Assembly: GCA_029204225.1 (NCBI GenBank)
Contig: CM055108.1
Span: 10,514,293-10,578,292, forward strand
Source: Diphasiastrum complanatum
Taxonomy: Eukaryota; Streptophyta; Lycopodiopsida; Lycopodiales; Lycopodiaceae
Direction of reading: 5' to 3'
Length of the DNA stretch: 64,000 nt
In this document: one piece after another, positions 1-13,589 of the stretch
Numbering within the stretch: position 1 is the first letter of the stretch
How the letters are laid out: each line of letters begins with the position of its first letter
Made by a program: the position numbers and the translations under genes
The notes under the pieces: model-generated
Seen by the model: only the letters and a program-made list of their open reading frames with translations
Databases searched by the model: none
What the model was told of the DNA's origin: nothing

Positions 1-795
1 TGGCAGCCGATTACGCAAGTTTTGGCAGCCTGCTCTACCAATTCAGCAAGCCTGATCTCAATGGTTTTTACTTTTATTTGTTTTTCAAATTTTTTGTTTT
101 CATTATTTAATCGCTGAGTTTTTTGGAAAAGACAATAAAAAAAAAAATGAGAAAAGACTGATGAGCAAAAGTCAGAAAAGTCATCAACATGTGAAAAAGG
201 AAGGATAGTATTTTTGATGAAAAATGACTTAGAAAATCACTGCTTTGGTCAGATGTGGCCTATACAGTATCAGAAACCTTCGCTGAGCTCTCAGATTGTA
301 CATTCACTCTAGATTTATCTAAATTGAGGTGGGCGAAGGTTCTTGATCAGGAAAAATCCATTTTTTGAGTCAGGCGAATGTTTAGCAGAATGCCATTTTG
401 GAAACCTTCACTGAGCACCTTACCCTCATTATGAACCTTCATTGACATGCTAGATGGTCTTAAAATATAAAAAATTAGATTGGCTATAGGTTCAGATTGT
501 TCGTCTCAAAATGTATGTGTTTCTGTAATCCTTCGCGACTGATTATTTGTTTGATAATTTAATAATTTAAATGTTTGTCTACGTAATCATTGTAGTACTA
601 ATGATTTCAAAGTTAGTTACTATAAGATCAAACGTGATTTTTATCACTATTGTTTTGTTTGAAATTGATAGGCGTAGTCATGCATGAAGAAAGAGGAAGA
701 TAGATTATTCCGCTACGCACAATAAGTTTTCTTTCTTGTCGTTCAAATTCTTTCGAATCTTATTCGACCTATCTTTTATACATCTCTTTCCAACA
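1..795. other. Non-coding; right part probably a copia 5' LTR
   Basis: No reading frame or RNA gene is visible. The stretch ends in ...CAACA immediately before a copia-type primer binding site, so its right part is probably the 5' LTR of the copia remnant that follows. Two related blocks beginning GAAACCTTC are seen near 275 and 400. I could not define the left end of the LTR or a target duplication. Confidence 0.45.
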
Positions 796-807
796 TGGTA
801 TTAGAGC
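796..807 (+). other. Copia primer binding site
   Basis: TGGTATTAGAGC differs by one base from TGGTATCAGAGC, the usual Ty1/copia site matching the 3' end of initiator tRNA-Met. It lies about 180 bp before a copia gag start and right after a CA dinucleotide, as expected at the LTR boundary. Confidence 0.75.
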
Positions 808-988
808 GTTGATTCTTCTTCAAGGCCTAATACCATATCAGAGCACAAGCTCTTATACTTGATATCTTTCGCAATATCGAATTATTCTTCAGTTTGAATC
901 AATTTGTTTCGATATCAGAGAATTGTTTTTTACAGCACTATATCTTTCTCTTAATAATAATTGAATTATCGATAGTCTAAAGTTTCAG

Positions 989-1886
989 ATGGATTTTCAA
1001 AGTTAAGCCAGTCTTATCGCAGACAAGTTGAATGGATCCAATTACCATTTATGAAAGTTTAAGGTGAAAACCTTGCTAATTGCCAATGAGTTGTGGGATG
1101 TTGTTACATGTATCGAAGTGAAACCTGAAGACGACACATATGACTCAAAATGGAAATTGAAGGATGATAAAGCTTTTGCGCTTATTATCCTCAATATATC
1201 AGATACTCAAATTGGCCACATAGCTGAAGCTAAGACTTCGAAAGAAATTTGGGACGTCCTGAGCTCACTATATGATGTGAGAGAAGTAACTACTAAGTTA
1301 CATCTTCAAAGAAAATTCTTCACACTCAATTATGCGTTTGTTTCAAACATGTCCAGACAATCCCTAGTATTTGATCTCGACTATCCTTTTGGTAAAGTCG
1401 ATCTCCCTATCTACCATAGCTGCATCCTTGGAAAGCAGACTAGGACTCCTTTTAGATGGAATCATAGGTCTGTTAGATGTTGTTCATACAGATATATGTG
1501 GGCCTATGCAAACTCCTTCATTGCTAGATGCAAAGTATTTAATTATCTTTATTGACAAATTCTCCAGAAGAACAGCTACTTCATTAAACAGAAATCAGAA
1601 GCTTTTATCAAGTTTAGACAATTCAAAGAGCATATAGCAAATCAAACTGGTAAATGAATCAAAGCACTAAGGTCCAACAAGGGGGGGGGGGGGGGGGATA
1701 CATCTCCACCAAATTCAAGGAGTACTGCCTTAACAATGGCATTGAGCAACAATACATTACCTCCTATTCACCTCAGTCAAACGATCTTGTTGAGAGAAAG
1801 AACAGAACCTTAGTTGAATCGGCAAAGTGCATGTTATCACATGCAACACTTCTGAAGTCCTTCTGGGCTCAACAACAATCTACATA
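989..1886 (+). pseudogene. Ty1/copia gag-pol remnant
   Basis: The frame starting at 989 reads as a copia gag N-terminus (ADKLNGSNYHL.KFKVKTL) with a TAA in the first few codons and TGA where tryptophan is normal. Gag continues to about 1325 (KTSKEIWDVLSSLYD). The sequence then jumps by deletion and frame change to the gag-pre-integrase/integrase region: CILGKQTRTPF near 1420, then HTDICGPMQTP near 1490, holding the first integrase aspartate. After a poly-G tract it continues as YISTKFKEYCLNNGIEQQY and VERKNRTLVESAK, holding the integrase glutamate region. Zinc knuckle, protease, reverse transcriptase and RNase H are absent. This is dead mobile DNA. Confidence 0.85.
1681..1697 (+). repeat. Poly-G tract of 17 bases in integrase remnant
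   Basis: An uninterrupted run of 17 G lies where copia integrases normally encode the GGEY part of the RSDxGGEY motif that holds the second catalytic aspartate. It looks like slippage growth of the native GG codons. Confidence 0.9.
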
Positions 1887-2029
1887 ATGCTTGAAGATAC
1901 TTTTGGAATGTTCCTCTCATTCAAAATGACATATTCACCAACAATCACCTTGTTAGTAGAAGGAATGTAAACGTTGTAGGCTTTACTGACCTCACTATAT
2001 CCAACAAATATACCTTTCCTTGAAGGTGT
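1886..2029 (-). pseudogene. Inverted copia integrase C-terminal fragment
   Basis: On the minus strand this reads KGIFVGYSEVSKAYNVYIPS then TNKVIVGEYVILNE. This is the conserved stretch just after the integrase core of copia polyproteins, before reverse transcriptase. It directly abuts the plus-strand integrase remnant but in the opposite orientation, so an inversion or a second insertion joined them. Confidence 0.8.
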
Positions 2030-2949
2030 GTTTTTTAGAATGCACTAATTTTGAGTTGATTTAGAATGCATCAAATTAGAATGCATCTCAGAACATACAA
2101 GGAATACTAATTCTAACTTAGTCAGGGCCTCGAAATTGCCCTTGGTATACCGAAGCAGACAGGTCGGAAAGGCCATCAGAATAGGCAGATCTGCAATATT
2201 TACTATTCCAAAGGCTATTTCAATGCCTACTCGGAAGGTAGTTCCAGATGCGGGTGCTGGATGAGGGTGATGTAGATCCATAGTTGAGGTTGTTGTAGAT
2301 CCAGAGTTCTAGAGAGTCGGAATGCCTATCGGAATATACGGATCTGTTGGATTTGTCATATCAACACCTATTCCGATGGTTGTTCCGATGTCAGATCCTA
2401 TTGTTTTTTGGTGGATATGCTGGATTGCATATGGATGTTTGTTGCTGTTTTTGTAAAATTAATTTGTTACAACTATTTTTTGTGATACTAAACTAAACAA
2501 ACTGCAATACTAGTTTTTGTTTTGAAGATTTCACTATTAAATACTGGACCAATATTCATTATAGCATTTCAGACAGATCATCATAGCAGCTTTCTGAGGT
2601 ACTTTCAAAGTCAGAATGGAGCTCGAAATAAATCATGCTAGTTCTAGCAGCATATCAGTGTCTATTCTAACGTCTGTTCCGACCTCTGATGACATTTTTT
2701 TTTTATCTTTCAAATGACAGATCTGTGAATGTTATGATACATTTGTAAAGCTTGGGTATTTTTTTTAGAAGACTATTCAATTGTGCTGACCAGTTCTATG
2801 ATCTTTTCATGAGAATTTGTTACATGGGTTCTTGATATAAAATTGTTTTGCAGTTTCTTATGCCGATTCTTGGGCTCTAACATCATCCAAGTAGTTGACT
2901 AACACAACTACTAGCACTTTAGGTACCTATACAATATTGTAGCAATTTG
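2030..2949. other. Degenerate dispersed-repeat DNA, no gene
   Basis: No coding potential is recognised. Scattered motifs such as TTCCGATG and TCGGAAT resemble pieces of the hairpin repeat that is clearer from 2950 onward, so this is probably older copies of that family. Confidence 0.4.
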
Positions 2950-3540
2950 TCTCCTATTTTTGTTGTAGATCCACATTTTGTAGTGTAGAACTACATTCAG
3001 TATTATTTTCATTAGGATTCATGAAAACATATCTACACATCCTAGAAAGAAATCTGTACTTTTATTGATAAATCTGTTGATAATGGATACACCTTTCAAC
3101 TAGGGTGGAAATCAGTGGAGGTCAGAGCAGACCTCGAAATATTTGGATCAGTTTAAGACAGTATACCATCTGTTATTTTGAGGTCCATTCTGACCTCTGC
3201 TCATACATTTTTTACAATTCATAAATAGATTATATGCTAGATTGTTACTAGCCCATGAATACTAGATTATATACCTCTGCTCATAAATGTTTATCTCCTA
3301 TCTTTTGTTGTAGATGCACGTTTTGCAGTATAGGAATACATTCAATTTTATTTTACATTATGATTTATGAAAATACATCTACACATTTTAGAAAGAAATC
3401 TATACATTTATTGATGGATCTGTTGATAATGGGTGGAAATCAGTGGAGGTCGGAGCAGACCTCAGAATATCTGAATCTATTCAAGGCACTATACCATCTT
3501 TTATTCTGAGGTCCATTCCGACCTCTGCTCTTACATTCAA
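2950..3540 (+). repeat. Dispersed repeat with hairpins, two tandem units
   Basis: Two diverged units (about 2950-3290 and 3296-3540) share GTTGTAGAT, a CATTAGGATT-like block, AGAAAGAAATCTGTAC and GTGGAAATCAGTGGAGGTC. Each ends in two short inverted repeats GAGGTC-N6-GACCTC (3118-3135, 3180-3197, 3446-3463, 3508-3525). More units lie at 5961-6390. No protein frame is shared, so this is a non-coding mobile or satellite-like repeat of unknown class. Confidence 0.75.
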
Positions 3541-3893
3541 AAACATATCTGGTAAACATTGGCAATTTGTGTCTGAACAATGCTAGATTATTATCACCTC
3601 AACTATTATATCAAGATTACAAAATTCTCGTCCCAGTTGATACATTTTGACTCAACACCACCACATTTTTTAGACTCTTTCACCACATTGAGGCCTTCAT
3701 GCTGCCTTCTTGATTACGTTTGTCCTTGAAATGACGACACTTCTCCGCTAGTGTTTTTATGAACCTGCTTGGGAATTCCATTGTTGGCCTAAGAAAACAA
3801 ATGATCTCCACTCTCAACAATTCGTGGTATACATAATTAATGTTTCAAGCTTACTACTTTGTGCTTCTCTGATCTTAACCTAGTCCTGCTATA
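3541..3893. other. Non-coding spacer
   Basis: Nothing recognised; moderately AT-rich, no conserved frame, no repeat matching the rest of the window. Confidence 0.5.
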
Positions 3894-3944
3894 AGATGAG
3901 AGTTTATGTGTTGTGTACTGGTTATATTTTCATGCTTAGAAATA

Positions 3945-4096
<152 letters not shown>

Positions 4097-4573
4097 ATGA
4101 AAGAGTTAAAGGTAACCAACACTCCCAATTCTAGGAAGGTGTGTAGCCCTTGTTTTCTTCCGATAAGGACGTGGTTCAAATGTTTTTTGTTGGACAATAA
4201 GTTCCACGAGAAAGCCCAAACGCCATAGGGAGGGAGCATGTGGTGACATTCTGGAATAGGATATAATCGTATGGTTCGGGATTTTTGATTAGCCCTCTAC
4301 TATGTTATTTCTTTTTTTATCCTTGTGTGTGTTTAGGTTTTAGAGTTTAGAGTGTGCGTGTGCGTGTGCGATGCCATTCGTTTATGTTTCATGATTACCA
4401 GTTCATGCTACCCTAATTCATAGAATCTTGATTTATGTTTCATGCTTACTAGTTTATGCTACTTTGATTTATAGGATCTAAATCTATTCATGTTATTTTA
4501 ATTTGCAAGATCATAATTTATGTGTTGTGTATTGGTTATGTTTCACGCTTAGAAATAGAGAGCGAGAGATTTG

Positions 4574-4707
<134 letters not shown>

Positions 4708-5115
4708 TCATGAAAGAGTTAAAGGTAACCAACACTCCCAATTCTAGAAAGGTGTGTAGACCTTGTTTTCTTCTGCTAAAGGCATGGTTCAAATGTTTCT
4801 TGTTGGACGATAAGTTCCACGAGAAAGCCCAAACGCCGTAGGGAGGGAGCATGTGGTGACATTCTTGAATAGGTTATAATCGTACGCTCCGGGAGTTTTG
4901 ATTAACACTCTACTATGTTCTTTTTTTTTTAATCCTCGTGTGTGTTTAGGTTTTAGGGTTTAGAGTGTGCGTGTGTGATGCCATTCGTTTATGTTTCATG
5001 ATTACCAGTCTATGCTACCCTAATTCGTAGAATCTTGATTTATGTTCAATGCTTACTAGTTCATGCTACTTTGAGTTATAGGATCTTAATCTATTCATGT
5101 TATTTTAATTTCGAG

Positions 5116-6390
<1,275 letters not shown>

Positions 6391-6876
6391 AGCGAGTTGG
6401 ATTTGATAGCTATCCTCAAAATTTTTGGTCCAGATCTTGTTGTGGGCTGTAGGAACCCTTTTCACATGTGTGAGGCCATACAGCTCTAGTTTTGACTAAG
6501 AAATTTCAAAAATTTGTAGAATTTGACTCACATACCCAATTTGAGTGATTTTTGGTGCAAAATCGTGAATCTAATCCCTTGATTAGTTCTTGGATTAGAT
6601 CAGACAAAAAATTAAAATTGAAGCTTGAATTAGGTGCACTAATTGATCTTCTCTGATTTTTTGAGTGTATGTTGAGGTTGAAGAGAGAAATTGCTAAAAA
6701 TCATAGATTAAGGAGTGATTTTGCAAGTTTGAGACTAGAATCTAAATTTCCATCATTCTAGATTGGTTCATGAGTGATACGATTGAGTCTATAAGCTTTC
6801 GAAATTGCTAGAAGACTTTAGGTTCAGATCTCTTAGAGAAACCATAAGAGTTTCTAGTGTTTTTTCACATTCAAAA
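6391..6876 (+). mobile_element. Copia 5' flank or leader, no clear LTR
   Basis: This lies between the broken repeat and the copia gag start. It has one CACATGTGTGAG motif near 6455, like those in the 3' LTR. I found no convincing copy of the 10849-11660 LTR and no TGGTATCAGAGC-type primer site. The 5' LTR is therefore missing, very diverged, or of another type. Confidence 0.45.
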
Positions 6877-9800
6877 ATGGCATCAATGGGTGGTTTTTTG
6901 CTTGAAGCTAGTAAAAGACTTACATCCACTAATTATGCTACTTGGATAGTTCGAATGGAGTCTTTGCTTGTACTTCACGATCTTTATGACACAGTACTTG
7001 AGGTGGAAGTAGAACCTCAAGGAGGAGTTGAGTTGGTTAAGTACAAAAAGAGATGTAGAGTTGCATTACATTGCATAAAAATGAATGTAAGTAATGAACT
7101 TTTGAAAGAAATCTCATCTTGTACCACATCCAAAGAGGCATGGGATTCATTAAAAGCCATTTATGGATCCAAGAACACTTCAAGGATACTCATGCTTAGG
7201 AATCAAATCCTTCAAAGCATGAAAGAAGTAGTGAAAGTGCCCAAAATTATGTCTTTAGGATCAAATCTTTGAATAAGGAGTTGTCTTCTATAGATGATAA
7301 AATCAAAGATGATGAATTAGTTCAAATCATTTTGAATGGATTAGGAGATGATTATTCCAATCTTGTTCAAACCTTTGCTATTCAAGATTCACTTCCTAGT
7401 ATTGAAAAACTTCAAAGTGTGCTTGAGAGTGAGGAGAGTAGAATGCTTCATATCAAAAGTAGGATGAGTTCCTTATCTTTGAATGATGGTGATGAAAAAG
7501 CTAACTTTTCTTTGAAAGGCAAGAAGAAGAAGTTTCCATCCAAGAAGACTCAAGACATGGAGATGGAGAACAAAGATGGAGCATCAAGTTCCAAAAGCAA
7601 GAGCAAGAAGGACAAGAAGAAGGTAAAGTGTTTCTTTTGTAGAAAAAAGGGACAATTTGCATCCGAGTGCTACAAGAAGAAGAATGCCCAAGAGAAGGAC
7701 AATCAAGGCAATCTTGTGCTTGAGGAGGAGGAAGAAGGCAATCTATCTTTGATGGTATCCTCACCACAAAAATCTAATCAAGACACTTGGTGGATTGATA
7801 GTGGGGCAAGCTCTCACATGACTCACCAAAAAGACTACTTTTCTAATCTACTTTCTTACAATAGTTCTAAGAGATTTATCTTCACTGCAAGTGATCAAGA
7901 ATGTGAGATTGTAGGTGTTGGATTCATTCCTTTATGTCTAGGATCATCTAAAAAAGTAGATCTGGACAATGTTCTTTATGTACCTTCAATTACAAAGAAC
8001 TTGTTGAGTGTAGGACAACTTATGGATAGTGGATTAGATGTACATTTCAAGCATGGAGCATGTTCTATCTTGAAAGATGAAAAATGTATTGCTAGTGGTT
8101 TCAAGCAAGGGAGGTTATTTAAATTGGATGCTAATGTGATGGTTGGAATTGTGAACATGGCAAGGGAGGAGCTCACTCAAGTGGAATTATGGCACAAAAG
8201 GTTAGGCCATCCTAACTACAAAGCTATGGAGACCATGGTGACAAAGGAGCTAGCAAGAGGACTTCCCAAAACCATATCCAAGTGTGGCAAGCTTTGTGAA
8301 GCTTGTGGATTCTCCAAATCTCATAAGCTTCCTTTCAAGAGATGTTTGATAAGATCTAGCTCTCCTCTTGACCTTATACACTCGGATGTTCATTCATTTT
8401 CACATGAATCAAATGGTGGAGCTCTTATGTATGTCACTTTTATTGATGATAAATCAAGATACTCTTGGGTTTATCTCTTGTCTAAGAAAAGTGAAGTTTT
8501 TGAGTCCTTTGTAAAGTTCAAAACTCTTGTGGAAAAGCAACTTAATACTAGCTTGAAAGTATTAAGAAGTGATAATGGAGGGGAGTACATCTCCAATAGG
8601 ATGAAAGAGTTTTGTGAAACTTATGGCATAAAGAGAGAGTACTTGTACATATACTCCACAACAAAATGGAGTAGCTGAGAGAAAGAATAGGACACTATGT
8701 GAGTGTGCTAAAGCTATGAGATTAGATGCATCTCTTCCTATTTCATTTTGGGGAGAAGCTATTTTATGTGCAAACTTTCTTTGTAATAGAATGACTAATA
8801 GTGCTATTAAAGGACTTACACCTTATGAAGTATTGTTTGGCAAAAAGCCAAATCTTAGTGATTTGAAAGTTTTTGGATGTACTTGTTATGTACATATTCC
8901 TTTAGAAACAAGAAAAAAGGACGATGCCACTTCTTTCAAAGGCATCCTTGTTGGTTATAGTGAAAGTAAGAAAGCTTATAGGATATATGGTCCTATTACA
9001 AAAAAAGTTGTTGCTAGTAGAGATGTACTTTTTGATGAATCTCTCCAAGCCAAAGGGAAGGTGACTTCCAACAACACCCAACTTGTCAAAGATCATGCTA
9101 TGGCCGAGGAGGAGCTTCATGAAGATGAAGACCAAGTGGAACCTACTCCAAGTCCAAGGGTGCCAAGAAGATCAACAAGGACAAGGATTGAGCCATCAAG
9201 GCTCACTTATAGTGACAAAGGGGAGCAAAGGGAAGATTCTCAACTACTTAGCTCTTATACTTTCTTGACTACTATGCTTGAAGAACCAACTAATTTTGAG
9301 GAAGCAAATAAGTCTCAATATTGGAGGAAAGCTATGCAAGTAGAGTTTGATGCATTAATGGAAAACCAAACCTGGAAACTTGTTGATTTACCTTATGGAA
9401 AGAAGTCTCTTACTTGTAAATGGATATATAGATTGAGATATAATCAAGATGGTTCCATTCATAAGTACAAAGCTAGACTTGTAGCAAAAGGTTTTTTGCA
9501 AGTCAAAGGCATAGATTATGATGAAACCTTTGCACCTGTTGCAAAGCTTGTAACCATTAGATTAATCATATGTCTTGCAACTTCTTTCAAATGGGAGCTC
9601 TTCCAACTTGATGTGAAAAATGCTTTCTTGAATGGATTCTTGGAAGAGGAAATCTACATGTGCCAACCCGAGGGCTTCATCAAAGATGGAGAAGAAGACA
9701 AGGTGTGTCTCTTGAAGAAGAGTCTTTATGGACTCAAGCAAGCACCAAGAGCATGGTACTCGAGGTTGCATTTCTATCTTATTTCCATTGGATTTGTTGT

Positions 9801-10836
9801 AAGTTCTTATAAACCATCATTGTACTACAAATGTAATGATGGAAAGATCATTATCTCAGTTTTATATGTTGATGACATTATATACATATGAAATGATCTA
9901 GATGGCATCAAGAATGTAAAAGTTTCCTTGTCTAGTGAATTTAAGATGGTAGATCTAGGACTTCTTAAAGTTATACTTGGAATAGAAGTCACTAGAAGTA
10001 ATGATTTTACCTTCATATGTCAATCTAAGTATGCTAGATCAATCTTAGCAAGATTTGGCATGAGTGATTGTAAAGGAGTTGAAACTCCTATGGAACTAAG
10101 TGTAAAAGTTTCTAAGGAAAGTGATGAAGCATCCTTTGAGGACATCACTACCTATAGAATTCTTATTGGTTCCTTGATATACTTAACCATCACTAGACCA
10201 GATCTTAGTTTTAGTGCTGGCAAGTTGAGTCAATACATGCAAAGTCCATTAATATGTGATTGGAAAGGAGCAAAAAGGGTGTTAAGGTACATCTCGACTA
10301 CAAAAGACTTTGGCATAGTTTATGAAAGGACTAATATTTGTTTGAGAGCATATTCGAACTCAAGTTTTGCAGGTGACAAGATGGATAGAAGATTCATAAG
10401 TGCATTTGCTACATTCTTATGTGGAGGAGCTATATCTTGTCTTTCCAATAAGCAAGATACCATCTCTCTTTCATCAACAGAATCCGAATATAAAGCTATG
10501 ACAACAACAACAAACTTGGAGGTTCTTTGGCTTAAAAGGCTTTTGGAGGAGCTCCATGTGATCAAGGATGAAGACATTCCATGCGTATATTGTGATAATC
10601 AAACAGCTCAACAGCTTGCAAACAATCCAGTCTTTCATGCTCGAACAAAGCACATCGAGATTGCACATCATTTCATGAGGGAGAAAGTGCAAGCAAAGGA
10701 GATCAAGCTTATTCATGTTTCATCATTAGATTGCATTTTTGATATACTCACCAAGGCATTGCCTAAAGATCCATTTATAAAATTAAGATTGGCTCTTGGA
10801 GTTATAGATAGATCTATGCTAGATTTACCAAGCTAG
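6877..10836 (+). pseudogene. Nearly complete Ty1/copia gag-pol polyprotein
   Basis: The chosen start is ATG 6877 (MASMGGFLLEASKRLTSTNY), matching a related gag at 33060. Order: gag, zinc knuckle (7629-7670), protease WWIDSGASSHMT (D at 7797), HHCC-type pre-integrase (LWHKRLGHP, then CGKLCEACG), integrase core (IHSDVHSF, RSDNGGEY, NGVAERKNR), reverse transcriptase with YVDD near 9866, and RNase H ending LTKALPKDPF. Breaks: a frameshift at about 7230-7270, another at about 8645, and a single in-frame TGA at 9889-9891 just after YVDD. The zinc knuckle has Gln in place of His (CFFCRKKGQFASEC), and the first RNase H aspartate block reads YSNSSFAGD with Asn. It is an almost full-length but inactive element. 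Confidence 0.93.
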
Positions 10837-10848
10837 ATTTTTTAGGAG

Positions 10849-11660
10849 TGAAAAATGCAAAAATAAACTTGGTAAAGGCCAAAAATCTTGTATATAGGAT
10901 AGACACACATGTGTGAAGCCTATTCCCACGTGTGAAACAAGTGTATTTTTCATGTACCATAATCATATATGTTGTACATATGATTTAATTCAAGTTCTAG
11001 TGGCTAAAATGGCCAAAAACTAGTTTTCTAGAGATATGACACATGACACCAATCTAATGATTGCATGAGCCAAATATTTTGAATAGGTGTCACATCCCAT
11101 GTGTAGAGGACGACAGCTCACACATGTGGAAGTAGGCGAGTTTTTGCTTCTAGAAGATTTCCATGAAGATCTCCATATAGTAGGAAAATAGACCAAAAAT
11201 GCCCAAAATGGAAAGTTTTGATCCAAGTGTCAAATTGCATGATGGTGACAAGGCATCCTCACACGTGTGAGATTTGATGCATGATCAGTTCCTTGAGCTC
11301 CAAAAGTGTATATATAGAGGCTTATTTGGCCATAATCAATGTGAGACACCAATCTTGGTTTTGGAAGCAATTTTGAGTGATTCTCTTCATTTGTCTACAT
11401 TTGTTTTGATTGTTTTGAGGTGCTATCAATGTGTACTTGATTTTCAAGTTGGAGTCCGTACTCAGACAGTGTTTCACACGTGTGAAACCAGAAAGTATGC
11501 CTACCTTCAATTAATGATTGTTCTTGTTAGGATTTTGTATCTAGAGTTGATCTAGATTGATCTTAATCTCAAGTAGATTGATAGATCAAGTAATCTAACA
11601 ACCAATCTCTCTTGAGGATTAGATTAGAATCCACTCTTGGTCCTTTTTGTACTTTTTGCA
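10849..11660 (+). mobile_element. Copia 3' LTR
   Basis: It begins TGAAAAATGC right after a short purine stretch (TTTAGGAG) 12 bp beyond the RNase H stop, and ends ...TTTTTGCA where gypsy sequence starts. Similar starts after GAGGAG-type tracts occur at 28530, 34412 and, on the minus strand, 52383. A TATATATAGAGG box lies near 11310. Several CACATGTG or CACACGTGTG palindromes are present (10906, 10927, 11121, 11260, 11471). Confidence 0.75.
11471..11488. promoter_or_regulatory. 18-bp perfect palindrome with G-box core in LTR
   Basis: GTTTCACACGTGTGAAAC is perfectly self-complementary and contains CACGTG, the plant G-box core bound by bZIP and bHLH factors. Related but shorter palindromes recur in every LTR of this copia family in the window. 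A regulatory role is inferred only. Confidence 0.55.
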
Positions 11661-13589
11661 TAGAATCGACCTCCTAAAGCACCCGTTCAAACACATTTTG
11701 TTGATAATTTTTTTGATCACTCATACCATGCCGACAACACATCCACCTCTAGAAGTTACGCACATTACCACAAAGATTCCTCATGTTCTTGTCAAGGAGA
11801 TGAGTATTTCAACAAGTCCGAAACTCCAGAACTACTAGCCATCCAAGATGGCTATGCAATTGCCCAAGGGCCAATGAGCAACAAATGTTTCATCTATGGT
11901 GAAACCGATCATTTCATGGTTGATTGTAAAGTCAAAAACCAATACCATGCCAAATGTCTAGAATGTTTACGCAAACACGGCTTTAAGGATTGCCCCAAGC
12001 AATTTAACAAGATCCTACCCGCAAGACACGTATGTCACAAAACAGTTAGGTTCATGACAAGAGCACAACATGAAGCTCACCAACAGCACAACCCAATCGA
12101 TACACCTCCTAAACATAGGGGAAGTTCTGAAACGTCCGCAACCCCTAGAGATTAACCTGATTGATAAGTGGAACAAAGGAGATACCATGAAATTAGAGAT
12201 GAGTTATTGCGGGAAGAAGCGAAAACCGATAGTCCATTACCTGCTCCAATCCTCACACAAGAGCAATCCCTACAGGGATTAGAAGTTTTCTCTGAATTCC
12301 TACTAGCTCGGATCACCATGTCGTTCCACAGTGTCATCAAATACTTGGTCATCCACAACATGTGATGAATCCAATAGTGTTCCAATCATGCTGAAAAGAC
12401 ACTATACACTCTCAACCGATATCATCAATTGGGGTCACGCATTGGCCACAGTGGACTGTGGTGACTCCAATAGATGCCTCATCGAGGCCATCGAAGAAGA
12501 CACACCTTTACTTCCATCTTCTACTGACATCAAGATGCCCATCATTCCCCTGATGATAATAGATTCTATTCCAATAGCTTGGTGCCCCGAAGAAACTATC
12601 GTTTCTACATCCCATGTTTCAGAAGATGAAATTCTTTCGATGAATGATGAGGAAATGAGTGAGGAGCAACTCCTCAACTATCTCGATCATAAACGATTTG
12701 CACCCAAGTCAATCCCAAAGAGATCAAGACACCTGGACCACTAGCTAATGTCCAACTTACCTCTAAGGTAGTTAACATAGTGACCTATAGACCCAAATCC
12801 AAAGTTTACCACTGGGAAGTGCTTCCAGATGAAGTCTGCAAGGTCATTGACGATGACTTAATCTGAGAGGCAACCACTCCGCCTCCACAAAATACAAAAA
12901 ACCTTGGTTAAACAAACAAAAATAATAGATACGAAACTAATCGAGTGCCAGAAACAAATGCGTACAAAATTGAGGTAGTCATTTCAGCCGTTGACCGAAT
13001 CTCAAAAGGACCATCCAAGCGAAAGAGCATCTAGCTCCGATAGCAAAGCCATCAATAATTCTCAAAGTTTCCGAGAACTTTGTGGAACCACCTTTTGATC
13101 TAGTGCAAAATTTCAAGGATTTCACACTCGACGATGTTGTTCATCAACTACCACAACCAAAGTGGGAACCTATCCACGTTTCTCCATCTTTTGAAGGACC
13201 TGCTAAGATAGTCCCACTCAATCTTAAGGATCCTGATGAAGAGCTAGATCGTTTCGTTCATGTCGGAGTGCACCTGACATCAAAACTAACCTTACTAAGG
13301 AAATACAAAGATGTATTTGCTTGGAATTACACAAAAATGAGGGGCTCTCACCTGAAATAGCAGTCTATACCAATCCACTCGAGGAAAACACTAAGCCTAT
13401 TTAGGCTAAGCCTTACCATTCTAACCCAATATATCGAGAGAGGATCGACAAGGATATTAAGAATCTGTTTGATGTTGGCTTCATTTATGAAGTCCAGCAT
13501 ATGGATTGGGTATCGCCCATCATGGTGGTTTCCAAGAAAAATGGCAAGCTTCGAATCTGCGTTGACCTAAAAAATCTTAACCACGATCT
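11661..13589 (+). pseudogene. Ty3/gypsy gag-protease-RT fragment (5' part)
   Basis: Frame pieces in order: gag with decayed zinc-knuckle pairs (CFIYGETDHFMVDCK at about 11884, KCLECLRKHGFKDCP at about 11958), an acidic linker (12331-12744), the region before RT (LLRKYKDVFAWNYTKMRG near 13300), and RT start (WVSPIMVVSKKNGKLRICVD near 13508). Several stops and frameshifts separate them. The RT domain is cut at about 13589 by the next insertion and resumes at 14623. The 11668-12034 part has a second copy at 61978-62349. Confidence 0.82.

Noticed and set aside
6391-6876. A 5' LTR for the 6877 copia element
   Set aside because: Only scattered short similarities to the 3' LTR and no primer site were found.
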